Assembly (NCBI RefSeq): GCF_901905185.1
Contig: NZ_CABFMQ020000109.1
Location: 124,001 to 188,000, forward strand
Length of the DNA: 64,000 bases
Direction of reading: 5' to 3'
Source: Methylocella tundrae
Lineage (GTDB): Bacteria; Pseudomonadota; Alphaproteobacteria; Rhizobiales; Beijerinckiaceae
Under the pieces are notes generated by a model. It had not been told where the DNA came from and did not search any database. It worked only from the letters and a program-made list of their open reading frames with translations. Shown piece after piece: positions 1-8,499 of the stretch (its first letter is position 1; each line of letters opens with the position of its first letter). The translations under genes were made by a program, and so were the position numbers.

Positions 1-240
1 CTCATCGCCGATCGCAGTGAACTCGATCTTGCAGTTTTGCGCGACGTCGCGGTCGTAGGACTGACGGCGGGGGCGTCGGCGCCCGAAATCCTCGTGAGCG
101 AGGTCATTGACGCGCTGCGGGAATTAGGGCCGGTCGAAGTTTCGACGCTGCCAGGGGTCGAAGAAAATATCGAATTCAAGCTGCCGCCAGAACTCCTCGC
201 CGAGTCTCCATCACGATCAGGGGAAGCGGCTGACTTTTAG
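1..240 (+). CDS. ispH: 4-hydroxy-3-methylbut-2-enyl diphosphate reductase, 3' end (copy 1)
   Basis: The open frame enters from the left edge, so only the last 79 codons are present. The stretch TAGASAPEILVSEVIDAL matches the conserved C-terminal part of IspH, the iron-sulfur enzyme that makes IPP and DMAPP in the last step of the MEP pathway. The three cluster cysteines lie upstream and cannot be checked here. A second, complete ispH lies at 16619-17578 and has the same TAGASAPEILV core but a different tail, so the two are paralogues rather than a recent copy. Its place just before hpnH suggests a copy tied to hopanoid precursor supply; that link is inference. Confidence 0.9.
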   Translation, partial: LIADRSELDLAVLRDVAVVGLTAGASAPEILVSEVIDALRELGPVEVSTLPGVEENIEFKLPPELLAESPSRSGEAADF

Positions 241-436
241 GTTGAAATTATTCTTGGAAACAAGACGATAAAAGACTGATCCGCACCGTTTGAGCTGGCG
301 CGCGAAGGCGGACGCCGTCAAGCCTTGGTAAATCGGGCGTCCCGGTTTATGAAAGGGGCAGTTCAGCGATCCGGACGGAACACATCATTTGCAACGCCGA
401 TCGCCGTCGGCGCACAATTTATGCGAGGAGCAGGCA

Positions 437-1585
437 TTGGGAATTTCCTTTCTCCAAATGGCCCAGATCGGCGGGTACGTGCTTCGCCAGCGTCTTTCCG
501 GGCGCAAGCGTTTTCCGCTGGTGCTCATGCTCGAGCCCCTGTTCCGCTGCAATCTCGCCTGCGCCGGCTGCGGCAAGATCGATTATCCAGATGAGATCTT
601 GAACCAGCGCCTGCCTCTCGCAGAGTGCCTCAACGCCATCGATGAATGCGGCGCGCCGGTCGTCGTCATCGCCGGCGGCGAGCCCCTGCTGCACAAGGAG
701 TTGCCGCAGATCGTCGAGGGCGCCATCGCCCGGCGCAAATATGTCACCGTCTGCACCAATGCGCTGCTGCTCGAAAAGAACATTCATCGCTATAAGCCGA
801 ACCGCTACTTCAACTGGTCGATCCATCTTGATGGCGATGAGGAGATGCACGATCAGTCGGTATGCCAGCCGGGCGTCTACGACCGCGCGTTGAAGGCGTT
901 GAAGCTCGCGCAGGAAAAGGGCTTCCGCGTCACCATCAATTGCACGCTGTTCAACAATGCCGATCCGGCGCGCGTGGCCTCATTCTTCGATTCGATCGCG
1001 GCGCTCGGCATCGAGGGCATCACTGTTTCCCCTGGTTACGCCTATGAGCGCGCGCCGGATCAGCAGCACTTCCTCAATCGCGAAAAAACCAAGACGCTGT
1101 TCCGTGACATATTCTCACGCGGCAAGGGCGGTAAGGCGTGGCCGTTCTTCCAGTCGACTCTGTTCCTCGATTTTCTCGCCGGCAACCGCACCTATCACTG
1201 CACCCCCTGGGCGAATCCGGCCCGCACGGTGTTTGGCTGGCAGCGGCCCTGCTATCTGCTCGGCGAAGGCTATGCGAAAACCTTCAAGGAGCTGATGGAG
1301 GAGACTGAGTGGGATCGCTACGGCACCGGCAATTATGAAAAATGCGCCGATTGCATGGTGCACTGCGGCTTCGAGGCGACCGCTGTCGACGAGGCCTTCA
1401 GCAATCCCTTGCAGGCGTTGAAAGTCGCGATCGGCGGCATTCGCACGACAGGGCCAATGTCGCCGGATATTCCGCTAGACCGGCAAAGGCCCGCCGAGTT
1501 CGTCTTCAGCCGGCACGTCGAGCACAAGCTCGCCGAGATTAGAGAAGCCAAATCCGACGGCGAGCATCTGTCTGCCGCGGAGTAG
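437..1585 (+). CDS. hpnH: Hopanoid radical SAM protein HpnH (adenosylhopane synthase)
   Basis: HpnH joins the 5'-deoxyadenosyl group of SAM to diploptene to give adenosylhopane, the first step to extended C35 hopanoids. The radical-SAM cluster motif CNLACAGC (C-x3-C-x2-C) lies at about residues 38-45, and further cysteines (YEKCADCMVHCGF) occur near the C-terminus as in the family. I chose the TTG start at 437 because AGGAG ends 6 bases upstream and the product then begins MGISFLQMAQ, as HpnH proteins do. An upstream ATG at 389 would add 16 residues without family similarity. The last 111 bases overlap the 3' end of hpnG on the opposite strand. HpnH is separated from the leftward hpn operon and shares its direction with the ispH before it. 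Confidence 0.93.
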   Translation: MGISFLQMAQIGGYVLRQRLSGRKRFPLVLMLEPLFRCNLACAGCGKIDYPDEILNQRLPLAECLNAIDECGAPVVVIAGGEPLLHKELPQIVEGAIARRKYVTVCTNALLLEKNIHRYKPNRYFNWSIHLDGDEEMHDQSVCQPGVYDRALKALKLAQEKGFRVTINCTLFNNADPARVASFFDSIAALGIEGITVSPGYAYERAPDQQHFLNREKTKTLFRDIFSRGKGGKAWPFFQSTLFLDFLAGNRTYHCTPWANPARTVFGWQRPCYLLGEGYAKTFKELMEETEWDRYGTGNYEKCADCMVHCGFEATAVDEAFSNPLQALKVAIGGIRTTGPMSPDIPLDRQRPAEFVFSRHVEHKLAEIREAKSDGEHLSAAE

Positions 1586-2191
1586 AGCCGTGAAGGCGGC
1601 TCGCGCATCGCGGGCCGTGCGGACCAATTGTGGGATCTGACCCGGATCCCGCAGCAGCGAGACAATCAAAGCCTTAAACGCGATGGCGCCGTCCGGGCGC
1701 ATGGCGACCAGCGCCGCATGGGGCAGCTGCCGCTCGGCCGGGTCGGCGACGACGCGCAGCGCCGCGAAAGGAATCCCGCGATCGGCGGCGATCTTCGCGG
1801 CGATATGCGATTCCATGTCCACCGCATGGGCGCCGGTCTGAAGATGGAGATCACGCTTGCCGGCACTGCCGGCGACCGGCGCGTCAACCCCTGCGAAATC
1901 AACGAGCGGCGCACTGAGCGTTTCGGACAAAGCCCGCGACCAGGCGGGATCGGCGTAAACCCTCTCGCCATCAGCGCTGATGATCGCGCGCGCGACCAGA
2001 ACAGCGCCGGGCGCGAGGCCGGGCGCGAGGCCTCCGGCGACGCCGAAGCTGATGATGGCGCAAGCTTTCGATGCGGCGGCTTCTTCCAGCTCGCGCTTCA
2101 GGCGCGCGCCGTCGCCCCCGCCCGATATGACATGAACCTGCGGCCCCGCTGCGAGCCTGGCCTCCGCCTTGAGGCCGGTAACGGCGACGAT
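1475..2191 (-). CDS. hpnG: Hopanoid-associated phosphorylase HpnG (adenosylhopane nucleosidase)
   Basis: HpnG removes adenine from adenosylhopane to give ribosylhopane, the step after HpnH. It belongs to the nucleoside phosphorylase/MTA-SAH nucleosidase superfamily. The sequence has the glycine-rich IISFGVAGGLAPGL segment, the HAVDMESH segment typical of the ribose-binding region, and a C-terminal NLGELVLDVP stretch. It directly follows shc. The expected N-terminus (IVAVTGLKAEARLAAG) begins with an ATC codon at 2191-2189, 3 bases after GAGGGGG. No ATG, GTG or TTG occurs in frame nearby: the closest are CTG at 2281 and TTG at 2365, both inside shc. The stated start is therefore only the expected position. 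Confidence 0.85.
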   Translation of the reverse strand: MVAVTGLKAEARLAAGPQVHVISGGGDGARLKRELEEAAASKACAIISFGVAGGLAPGLAPGAVLVARAIISADGERVYADPAWSRALSETLSAPLVDFAGVDAPVAGSAGKRDLHLQTGAHAVDMESHIAAKIAADRGIPFAALRVVADPAERQLPHAALVAMRPDGAIAFKALIVSLLRDPGQIPQLVRTARDARAAFTALLRGRQMLAVGFGFSNLGELVLDVPAEDELGGPLPV

Positions 2192-2214
2192 GCGCCCCCT
2201 CGCCGGATGCGCGT

Positions 2215-4233
2215 CTAAATCCCAAACTGCGTCGTGAGGCGATTGCCGCTTTTCAGATTGCGATAACGGGCCAGCGCCCAGAGCGGGAAGAATTTTGAAT
2301 AGCCGTGATAGCGCAGGTAAAAGACGCGCGGAAAGCCGGTCGCCGTGAAGCGATTCTCTGTCCAAAACCCATCCCCCGCTTGCGTCTTCGTCAGATAGCG
2401 CAGACCCTTCGCCACTTCCTGCGAATCGACTTCTCCCGCGGCCATCAGTCCGAGCAAGGCCCAAGCCGTCTGCGACGAAGTGCTCGGCGCCGGCTCATAG
2501 CCTTTATACTCCAGCGCATAGCTTTCTCCATCCTCTCCCCAGCCTCCATCCGCATTTTGTATGCGTTTCAGCCACGCGGCGGCTTTTTGCACCGCCTCAA
2601 GACCGCGATCAGCGTCGATCGCGTTGAAGGCGCTGAGAACCGACCACGTCCCGTAGATGTAGTTCATGCCCCAGCGGCCGAACCAGCTGCCGTCCTCTTC
2701 CTGCTCCTCGATCAGATAATCGACCGCGCTCGCGAGGGCGGGATTCGCGCGCGCCGTCTCGCCAAGCTGCGCCAACATGGAGACGCAGCGCGCCGTGACG
2801 TCGGCTGTCGGCGGATCGAGCAGCGCGCCATGATCCGCGAAGGGAATGGCGTTGAGATATTCGCGATCATTATCGGCGTCGAAGGCGCCGAAGCCGCCAT
2901 TGGCGCTTTGCAGCCCAAGGATCCATTCCTTCGCGCGGGAAATCGCCTCGTCGTAAGAGGCGTCCTTGCCGCCTCCCGGCAAGGTCTTCGCGGCGCGATC
3001 CATCGCCAGAACGACGACCGCGGTGTCGTCGAGATCGGGATAATGTGGATTGGCGTATTGGAACGCCCATCCGCCCGGACGCACATGCGGCTTTTGCGTC
3101 GCCCAGTCGCCGGCGACATCGAGAACCTGGCGCGGCGCGAGCCAACTGAGCGCCTCCCGTACGGACGCGCCGGTCTGCTCACCGGGCGTTTTAGCCCCCG
3201 CCCCCGCGCTTTCCATCAGCGCATGGCTGGCGAGCGCCGTGTCCCAAACCGGAGAGACGCAAGGCTGGCAATAGGCCTCGTCCGCCCTGATAATGAGGAG
3301 CCCGTCGATCGCCTTCCTGACCTGGATCATCCTCGGGTCCGAAGCCGGAACGCCGAGCGCATGAAACATCATGGCGGAATAAGCCATGGCCGGGTAAATC
3401 GCGCCGAGTCCGTCCTCTCCGTTCAGCCGTTCGGTCACGAAAGCCACGGCTTTGTCGATCGCCCTCTTCTGTGAGCGTTTTGGAAAGTAAGGCTCGAGCC
3501 AGCGCAACACATGGTCGATGCCGCCGAAGATCATCGTCCAGGGAAATGTCTGATGCGGAGCGCCCGGCCAGCGCCGCACCTGGTCTGCCGGCTCAATGAA
3601 AAGCTCCTCGATGCCAACATTGCGCGGATTGCGCGCTTTCGGCTTCAGAGCGTGCACGACCACCAGGGGCGCCAGCACCGTGCGCGCCCAATAGGAGATC
3701 TTGCTCAAATGGAACGGAAACCAGCGCGGCAGATGCATCAGCTCGACAGGCATCACCGGGACGCTGCGCCACGGCGTCGCGCCATAGAGCGAGAGCAGCG
3801 ACCGGGTGAAGACATTGGTGTTGGCTGCGCCGCCATGCTTCAAAATGGCGGCCCGCGCGCGCTTCATGTGCGGAGCGTCGGGCGAATCGCCAATCATCTT
3901 CAGCGCAAAATAAGCTTTGACCGAAGAGCTGGTGTTGAAAGCGCCCTCGGCGAACAGCGGCCAGCCGTCATCGGCCGTTTGATGCCGACGCAGATAAACG
4001 GCGATCTTTTCTTCAAGCTCAGCGTCGGCGGGATCGCCGAGGAAATGCCGGAACAGAATATACTCGGCCGGAATGGACACATCAGCTTCGAGTTCGAAGA
4101 CAAAATGTCCGTCGGGACGCTGCTGGCCAAGCAGCGCTTTTTGGGCGCGAGAAATCGCAGCCTCGATCTGACCGAGGGCCAATCCGGGCGCTTCGCCCTC
4201 ATCGGCTACGGCCGAGCCAAATTTACCTTCCAC
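2215..4233 (-). CDS. shc: Squalene-hopene cyclase
   Basis: This membrane-bound monotopic enzyme cyclises squalene to hopene and hopanol. The catalytic DLDD of the DxDD motif is at about residue 400. Many QW-type repeats are visible (for example QSANGGFGAF, QNADGGWGED, QTAWALLGL), along with the family's QxxDGSWFGRWG segment. The GTG at 4233 has AAGGA 7 bases upstream and gives 672 residues, normal for the family. A GTG at 4278 that overlaps the hpnE stop (GTGA) is the alternative and would give 687 residues. The gene follows hpnE and precedes hpnG within the leftward hopanoid operon; it is also called hpnF. Confidence 0.96.
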   Translation of the reverse strand: MEGKFGSAVADEGEAPGLALGQIEAAISRAQKALLGQQRPDGHFVFELEADVSIPAEYILFRHFLGDPADAELEEKIAVYLRRHQTADDGWPLFAEGAFNTSSSVKAYFALKMIGDSPDAPHMKRARAAILKHGGAANTNVFTRSLLSLYGATPWRSVPVMPVELMHLPRWFPFHLSKISYWARTVLAPLVVVHALKPKARNPRNVGIEELFIEPADQVRRWPGAPHQTFPWTMIFGGIDHVLRWLEPYFPKRSQKRAIDKAVAFVTERLNGEDGLGAIYPAMAYSAMMFHALGVPASDPRMIQVRKAIDGLLIIRADEAYCQPCVSPVWDTALASHALMESAGAGAKTPGEQTGASVREALSWLAPRQVLDVAGDWATQKPHVRPGGWAFQYANPHYPDLDDTAVVVLAMDRAAKTLPGGGKDASYDEAISRAKEWILGLQSANGGFGAFDADNDREYLNAIPFADHGALLDPPTADVTARCVSMLAQLGETARANPALASAVDYLIEEQEEDGSWFGRWGMNYIYGTWSVLSAFNAIDADRGLEAVQKAAAWLKRIQNADGGWGEDGESYALEYKGYEPAPSTSSQTAWALLGLMAAGEVDSQEVAKGLRYLTKTQAGDGFWTENRFTATGFPRVFYLRYHGYSKFFPLWALARYRNLKSGNRLTTQFGI

Positions 4234-4274
4234 TCCAGGTTCCTTTATCCATTGCCCGCCGAAGGCCGTCGCGG

Positions 4275-5525
4275 TCACGCCTTGCGGCCAGCGATCACAT
4301 CCGCCGCGCGATGTCCTGACCGGATGGCGCCCTCGATCGTCGCGGGCAAACCCGTCGCCGTCCAGTCCCCGGCCAGCGTCAGATTGGCGACGCTGGTCAC
4401 GGCGTCGGGGCGGCGCGTATTCTCCTGCGGCGTCGCGGCGAATGTCGCGCGCTTTTCCTTGATGATTTGCCACGGCGGCAGCGGCTGATCAATATGCGCC
4501 GCTTCAGCTACTTCCGCCCAAAGCCGCGCGGCAAGCTCCTCCCGCCCAGCGTCGAGCAGGCGATCCGCGCCGCTGATGGTCACGGACAGCCGATCCTTGA
4601 AGGCGAAAATCCATTCGACCTCGCCATTGACGACGCCAAGAATGGGCGGCAGACCCGCCGGCGGCGCGATCTTGAAATGGGCGTTGACGATCGCCCGGAA
4701 ATCCTGCGGGGCGACGAGGCCCGGCATCAGATCCTGCGCGACCCCCGGGGGCGTGGCGAGAATGACTTCATCCTCCGCGTTCAGATCGACGCGCGCGTCG
4801 CCGAAATCCAGCGCCGCCGCGCGGTCGCCGGCGAATATGATTTTCCGCAGCCGATGGTCGAGCCGGACGTCGGCGCCGCGCTTGACGAGATGCATCACGG
4901 CCGGCTCGATGAAGGCGGCCGAAAGGCCATGCGCGACGATGGGGCGGCAGGCGGCGCCTCCGCGTGCAAGCGTCTCCGCGACGACCGCCCCCGCGAGCTT
5001 CGAGGAGCCCTCTGCCGGCTCGGTGTTGAGAGCGGCGAGGAGAAACGGCCGCCAGAGCCTGTCATAGAGCGCGCCCCGGCAAGTCAGCACCTCGTCGATG
5101 CGCTTGTCGCGCCCCGGAATGAGAAGCTTTGCCAAGCCGAGATAGTCGCGCCAGCCTGTATCAGGAACGCGGCGGCCCTTCGCGAAGATCCACCAGGGCA
5201 GCGGGCCGGCGTTGGGACGCAGGCGCCACCGCTCCTTGGTGGCGAGATCGACGAAAGCGAAATCAGCCTCGGCCGGTTGCGACACGCCTTTGAGGCCGCC
5301 GACGCGGCGCAGAAAATCCAGCGCCTCGGCATTCCCCGACAGCAGCAAATGATTGCCATTGTCGATCACTATGCCGAGCGTCGTATCGAAATAAGACCGG
5401 CAGCGCCCGCCAGCCTGGCGGGCGGCCTCATAGACGATGATGTCGCGAGAGCCTCCCGCAAGGCGCACCGCGGCGGCGAGCCCGGCGAGGCCCGCGCCTA
5501 TCACGTGGACGACAGCTTTTGCCAT
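4275..5525 (-). CDS. hpnE: Hydroxysqualene dehydroxylase HpnE
   Basis: HpnE is a FAD-dependent amine-oxidase-fold enzyme that reduces hydroxysqualene to squalene, the third step of the HpnC-HpnD-HpnE route. The dinucleotide-binding motif GAGLAG lies at residues 10-15, followed by the YEAARQAGGRCRSY FAD-binding segment. The C-terminal LTLAGDWTATGLPATIEGA is the usual end of flavin amine oxidases. The ATG at 5525 fits the family N-terminus and leaves a 13-base gap after the hpnD stop; an ATG at 5552 that overlaps hpnD is possible. Confidence 0.93.
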   Translation of the reverse strand: MAKAVVHVIGAGLAGLAAAVRLAGGSRDIIVYEAARQAGGRCRSYFDTTLGIVIDNGNHLLLSGNAEALDFLRRVGGLKGVSQPAEADFAFVDLATKERWRLRPNAGPLPWWIFAKGRRVPDTGWRDYLGLAKLLIPGRDKRIDEVLTCRGALYDRLWRPFLLAALNTEPAEGSSKLAGAVVAETLARGGAACRPIVAHGLSAAFIEPAVMHLVKRGADVRLDHRLRKIIFAGDRAAALDFGDARVDLNAEDEVILATPPGVAQDLMPGLVAPQDFRAIVNAHFKIAPPAGLPPILGVVNGEVEWIFAFKDRLSVTISGADRLLDAGREELAARLWAEVAEAAHIDQPLPPWQIIKEKRATFAATPQENTRRPDAVTSVANLTLAGDWTATGLPATIEGAIRSGHRAADVIAGRKA

Positions 5526-5538
5526 CAGGCCGGTCTCA

Positions 5539-6438
5539 TCAGACGAGCCCATAGCGCAGCAGCGCAAGCACAATGCGAAATTTCGACGCCCGGACGCGCG
5601 CGCGCGGCGGCGCGAAGCCTCTCTCGCGAAGGCGCGCCAGAATGGGCCGGTAGGCCATCGCCATGATCATCGGCGCGCGCACGGATTTGCGCGGGCAGCG
5701 CGCCATGATGGCCAGCGCCTCACGGAAATGATTTTCCGCGCGCAAAATGAGAGGAGCGCAGGCGTCGGCGAGCGCCGGATGCGCGAGAACCGTCTGCGGC
5801 GTCGTCTCGTCGATGCCGGCGGCGGTTAAAGCCTCGCGCGGCAGATAAAGCCGGCCGATCCCTGCGTCCTCATCAAGGTCGCGCAGGATATTTGTGAGTT
5901 GCAGCGCACGGCCGAGATGATGCGCGAGCGGGCCGCCCTCCTGCGCCGGAACGCCGAAAACCCGCACGCTGAGGCGCCCGACCGCGCTCGCGACGCGGTC
6001 GCAATAGAGATCGAGGGTCGCAAAGTCCGGCGCCCTGATGTCGGCGTCGACATCCATCTCCATGCCGTCGATGACCGCCAGGAAGTCCTCGCGGCGCAGA
6101 TCGAAGGAACTGATCGCGGCCGCAAGCCCCGGAGTAACGTTTGGCGCAAGGCTTGCGGCGAAGGCCTGCGGCGGCGTTCCGGCGTAAAGCGCGTCGATGT
6201 CGCTCCGCCACTGCGCCAGCGCCGCTTTTCGCGCCGGGGCCGGGCCGCCGTCATCTGCGATGTCGTCGACGGCGCGGCAGAAGGAATAGATTTCGAACAT
6301 CGCCTCGCGCTGCGCCGGCGGCAGAATGCGCATCGCCGCATAAAAGGAGCTGCCGCGCGAATGCGCGGCGGCGTCCGCTCCCGCGTTCTGCGGCTCGGGG
6401 CAGGCTTTGGCCGCCCCGGCTTGAGCGTTGGCGATCAT
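5539..6438 (-). CDS. hpnD: Presqualene diphosphate synthase HpnD
   Basis: HpnD condenses two farnesyl diphosphates to presqualene diphosphate. The trans-isoprenyl synthase motifs are present: DDIADD at about residues 58-63 and the second Asp-rich motif NILRDLDEDAGIGRLYLP at about residue 185. The start ATG overlaps the hpnC stop (ATGA at 6438-6435), which implies translational coupling. HpnD is told from HpnC by the SSFYAAMRILPPAQR N-terminus and the second motif with intact DEDA. Confidence 0.94.
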   Translation of the reverse strand: MIANAQAGAAKACPEPQNAGADAAAHSRGSSFYAAMRILPPAQREAMFEIYSFCRAVDDIADDGGPAPARKAALAQWRSDIDALYAGTPPQAFAASLAPNVTPGLAAAISSFDLRREDFLAVIDGMEMDVDADIRAPDFATLDLYCDRVASAVGRLSVRVFGVPAQEGGPLAHHLGRALQLTNILRDLDEDAGIGRLYLPREALTAAGIDETTPQTVLAHPALADACAPLILRAENHFREALAIMARCPRKSVRAPMIMAMAYRPILARLRERGFAPPRARVRASKFRIVLALLRYGLV

Positions 6439-7310
6439 TGCGCCGCCTTCCAGGCCGGCCGCGCCAAACGCCGCAGGATATTGGGAAGGCTGGACGCAAC
6501 GCCGACGCAGGCCCAGCCTAACGCGGCCGCCTTGCCGAGATGAACTTCATCCCTCAAAGGGTCGCGTTCGCGTAAGATCTGGTTGAGCCGCTGAGCCAGC
6601 TTTGCGATCACCGCAGTCTCGAGACTGAGGCGCAGATCGCGGACCTGTGGCGGCAAAGCAGCGCCGGCCTCGATCAGCGTCGCGGTTTTGGCGATGAGAC
6701 CGTCAAGACAGGCTCTGAGTTGCGGCGAGGCCTTGTCGCCGGCAAGGGCTCCGATGCAGGCGCCTGCCCCGGCAAGCGCGTCGCCGGGGATATAGACGCG
6801 ATCGAGATTGCGATAGTCGGCGGCGCAGTCCTGCAAATGATTGATGACCTGCAACGCGCTGCAAAGCGCGTCGGAGGCAGGCCATGTCGCTTCGCTCTCG
6901 CCATGGACGTCAAGCACGAATCGGCCGACCGGCGCCGCCGAATGGGCGCAATAGTCCATCAATTCATCCCAATTGGCGTAGCGGTGCTTGACTGCGTCCA
7001 TGCGGAATGCGCGCAGGAGATCGAGCGCGTGGCGCGGCGACAATTTTTTTTGCGCGGCGAGAATCGCGCGCAGAGGCTTTGCCGCCGCAACCGCTTCGCT
7101 TTTACCCAGCAGCGTCGCCTCGAAAGCGTCGAGCCCGTCGAGCTTTTGCTGGGGTGACAAAAGCCCATTGTCTACAACGTCGTCGGCGCCGCGCGCGAAC
7201 TGATAATAGGCAAGGATCGCGGCCCGGTGCTGCGGCGCGATCAGTTTCGAGGCGACCGGGAAATTCTCGCCCTTATGCGTTTTTGAAGGTTCGATCGCGA
7301 TAGCGCTCAT
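6435..7310 (-). CDS. hpnC: Hydroxysqualene synthase HpnC
   Basis: HpnC turns presqualene diphosphate into hydroxysqualene. It is a squalene/phytoene synthase-fold protein with the typical HpnC opening KGENFPVASKLIAPQHR, a first Asp motif ADDVVD and a second motif NHLQDCAADYRNLDRVYIP in which the acidic residues differ from HpnD. The ATG overlaps the hpnA stop as ATGA (7310-7307). The longer open frame upstream is dropped because its extra 83 residues lie inside hpnA and show no family similarity. Confidence 0.93.
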   Translation of the reverse strand: MSAIAIEPSKTHKGENFPVASKLIAPQHRAAILAYYQFARGADDVVDNGLLSPQQKLDGLDAFEATLLGKSEAVAAAKPLRAILAAQKKLSPRHALDLLRAFRMDAVKHRYANWDELMDYCAHSAAPVGRFVLDVHGESEATWPASDALCSALQVINHLQDCAADYRNLDRVYIPGDALAGAGACIGALAGDKASPQLRACLDGLIAKTATLIEAGAALPPQVRDLRLSLETAVIAKLAQRLNQILRERDPLRDEVHLGKAAALGWACVGVASSLPNILRRLARPAWKAAQ

Positions 7311-8305
7311 TTCAAATGCCCATTTTGGGTGAACCACGCCAACGCGTCGCTCAGCGCTTCGCGATAGGGCCGCGCCGCATAGCCGAGGCAACGCTCGGCC
7401 TTGGCCGAACTGAAAAACATCCGGTGCTTCGACATGCGCAGGCCGTCGATCGTCACAAAAGGCTCTTTTTGAGTGAAATGCGCGGCGGCTTCGGCGGCAA
7501 GGGCCAGGGGATAGAGCAGCGGACGCGGGAAGCGAAACCGCGGCGGCCTGCGTCCGCACAATTCGGCGATATCGCCCAGCATGCGGGCGAGCGGCACATC
7601 CTGCCCGCCTAGAATATAGTGTTCGCCGATTTTGCCTTGACGAAGCGCGGCGAGATGACCCTCGGCGACATCGTCGACATGGACGAGATTGAGGCCGGTG
7701 TCGACATAGCCCGGAATGCGGCCCATCGCCGCCTCGACAATGATGCGGCCGGTCGGCGTCGGCTTCACGTCGCGCGGACCGACGGGGGTCGAGGGATGCA
7801 CGATGACGGCCGGCAGTTGATTGCGCGCGATCATCTCCCGCACAATGTTCTCGGCGACGATCTTACTGCGCTTATAGGCCCCGATGGCGCCGGACGCGGG
7901 GAGCTTCGCTGTTTCATCGGCGGGAGCGCCGCTCAAGGGACATGCGATGGTGGCGACGCTGCTCGTATAGACGACGCGCTCGACGCCGGCGGCGAGCGCC
8001 GCCTCCATCAGGACGCGCGTTCCCTCGCTGTTGGTGCGAAGGATGTCCTGCGGGCGGCGCGCCCAAAGGCGATAATCGGCGGCGACATGGAACAGGAACC
8101 GCGCGTCGGCCATCGCCTTGGCGACGGACGCGGGATCGCACATATCGCCTTCGACAATTTCGGCGTCGAGATTGGCGAGATTCAGCCGGCTCGCGGTCGG
8201 GCGCAGCAGCACCCTGACCCGATAGCCGGTTTTCGCCAAGGCATGCGCCACGGCGGATCCGACGAAGCCCGAGGCTCCCGTGACCAGAACCTTGTCACCC
8301 GTCAC
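7307..8305 (-). CDS. hpnA: Hopanoid-associated sugar epimerase HpnA
   Basis: This is an extended short-chain dehydrogenase (NAD-dependent epimerase fold) that heads the hopanoid operon. It may act in sugar modification of hopanoid head groups, but its exact reaction is not settled. GASGFVG near residue 10 binds NAD(P), and AYKRSK supplies the Tyr-x3-Lys pair. I used GTG at 8305, which matches the family N-terminus. GTG at 8365 and TTG at 8359 would extend it by up to 20 residues. The usual next gene, the glycosyltransferase hpnB, is missing: hpnC follows at once. Confidence 0.88.
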   Translation of the reverse strand: MTGDKVLVTGASGFVGSAVAHALAKTGYRVRVLLRPTASRLNLANLDAEIVEGDMCDPASVAKAMADARFLFHVAADYRLWARRPQDILRTNSEGTRVLMEAALAAGVERVVYTSSVATIACPLSGAPADETAKLPASGAIGAYKRSKIVAENIVREMIARNQLPAVIVHPSTPVGPRDVKPTPTGRIIVEAAMGRIPGYVDTGLNLVHVDDVAEGHLAALRQGKIGEHYILGGQDVPLARMLGDIAELCGRRPPRFRFPRPLLYPLALAAEAAAHFTQKEPFVTIDGLRMSKHRMFFSSAKAERCLGYAARPYREALSDALAWFTQNGHLK

Positions 8306-8499
8306 GCCATCCAGTTCCCGTGTACGCGCAAATCGCTTCTTGCCCCACTGCCGCGGCAATATCACCTATGGCATCATTTCAGCAACCGCCGTCAATGGCT
8401 GGTTTCCAAACTGCGGCGATGGCGCGCTGGCGCGGACGCGCGCGGAGCGTTATGAACACGCCAAATTTATCGCCTGACATTTGAAAAAGAAGAGCGCCC

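Noticed and set aside
2305..3474. A 389-codon open frame antisense to squalene-hopene cyclase
   Set aside because: Opposite the catalytic half of shc, with no domain.
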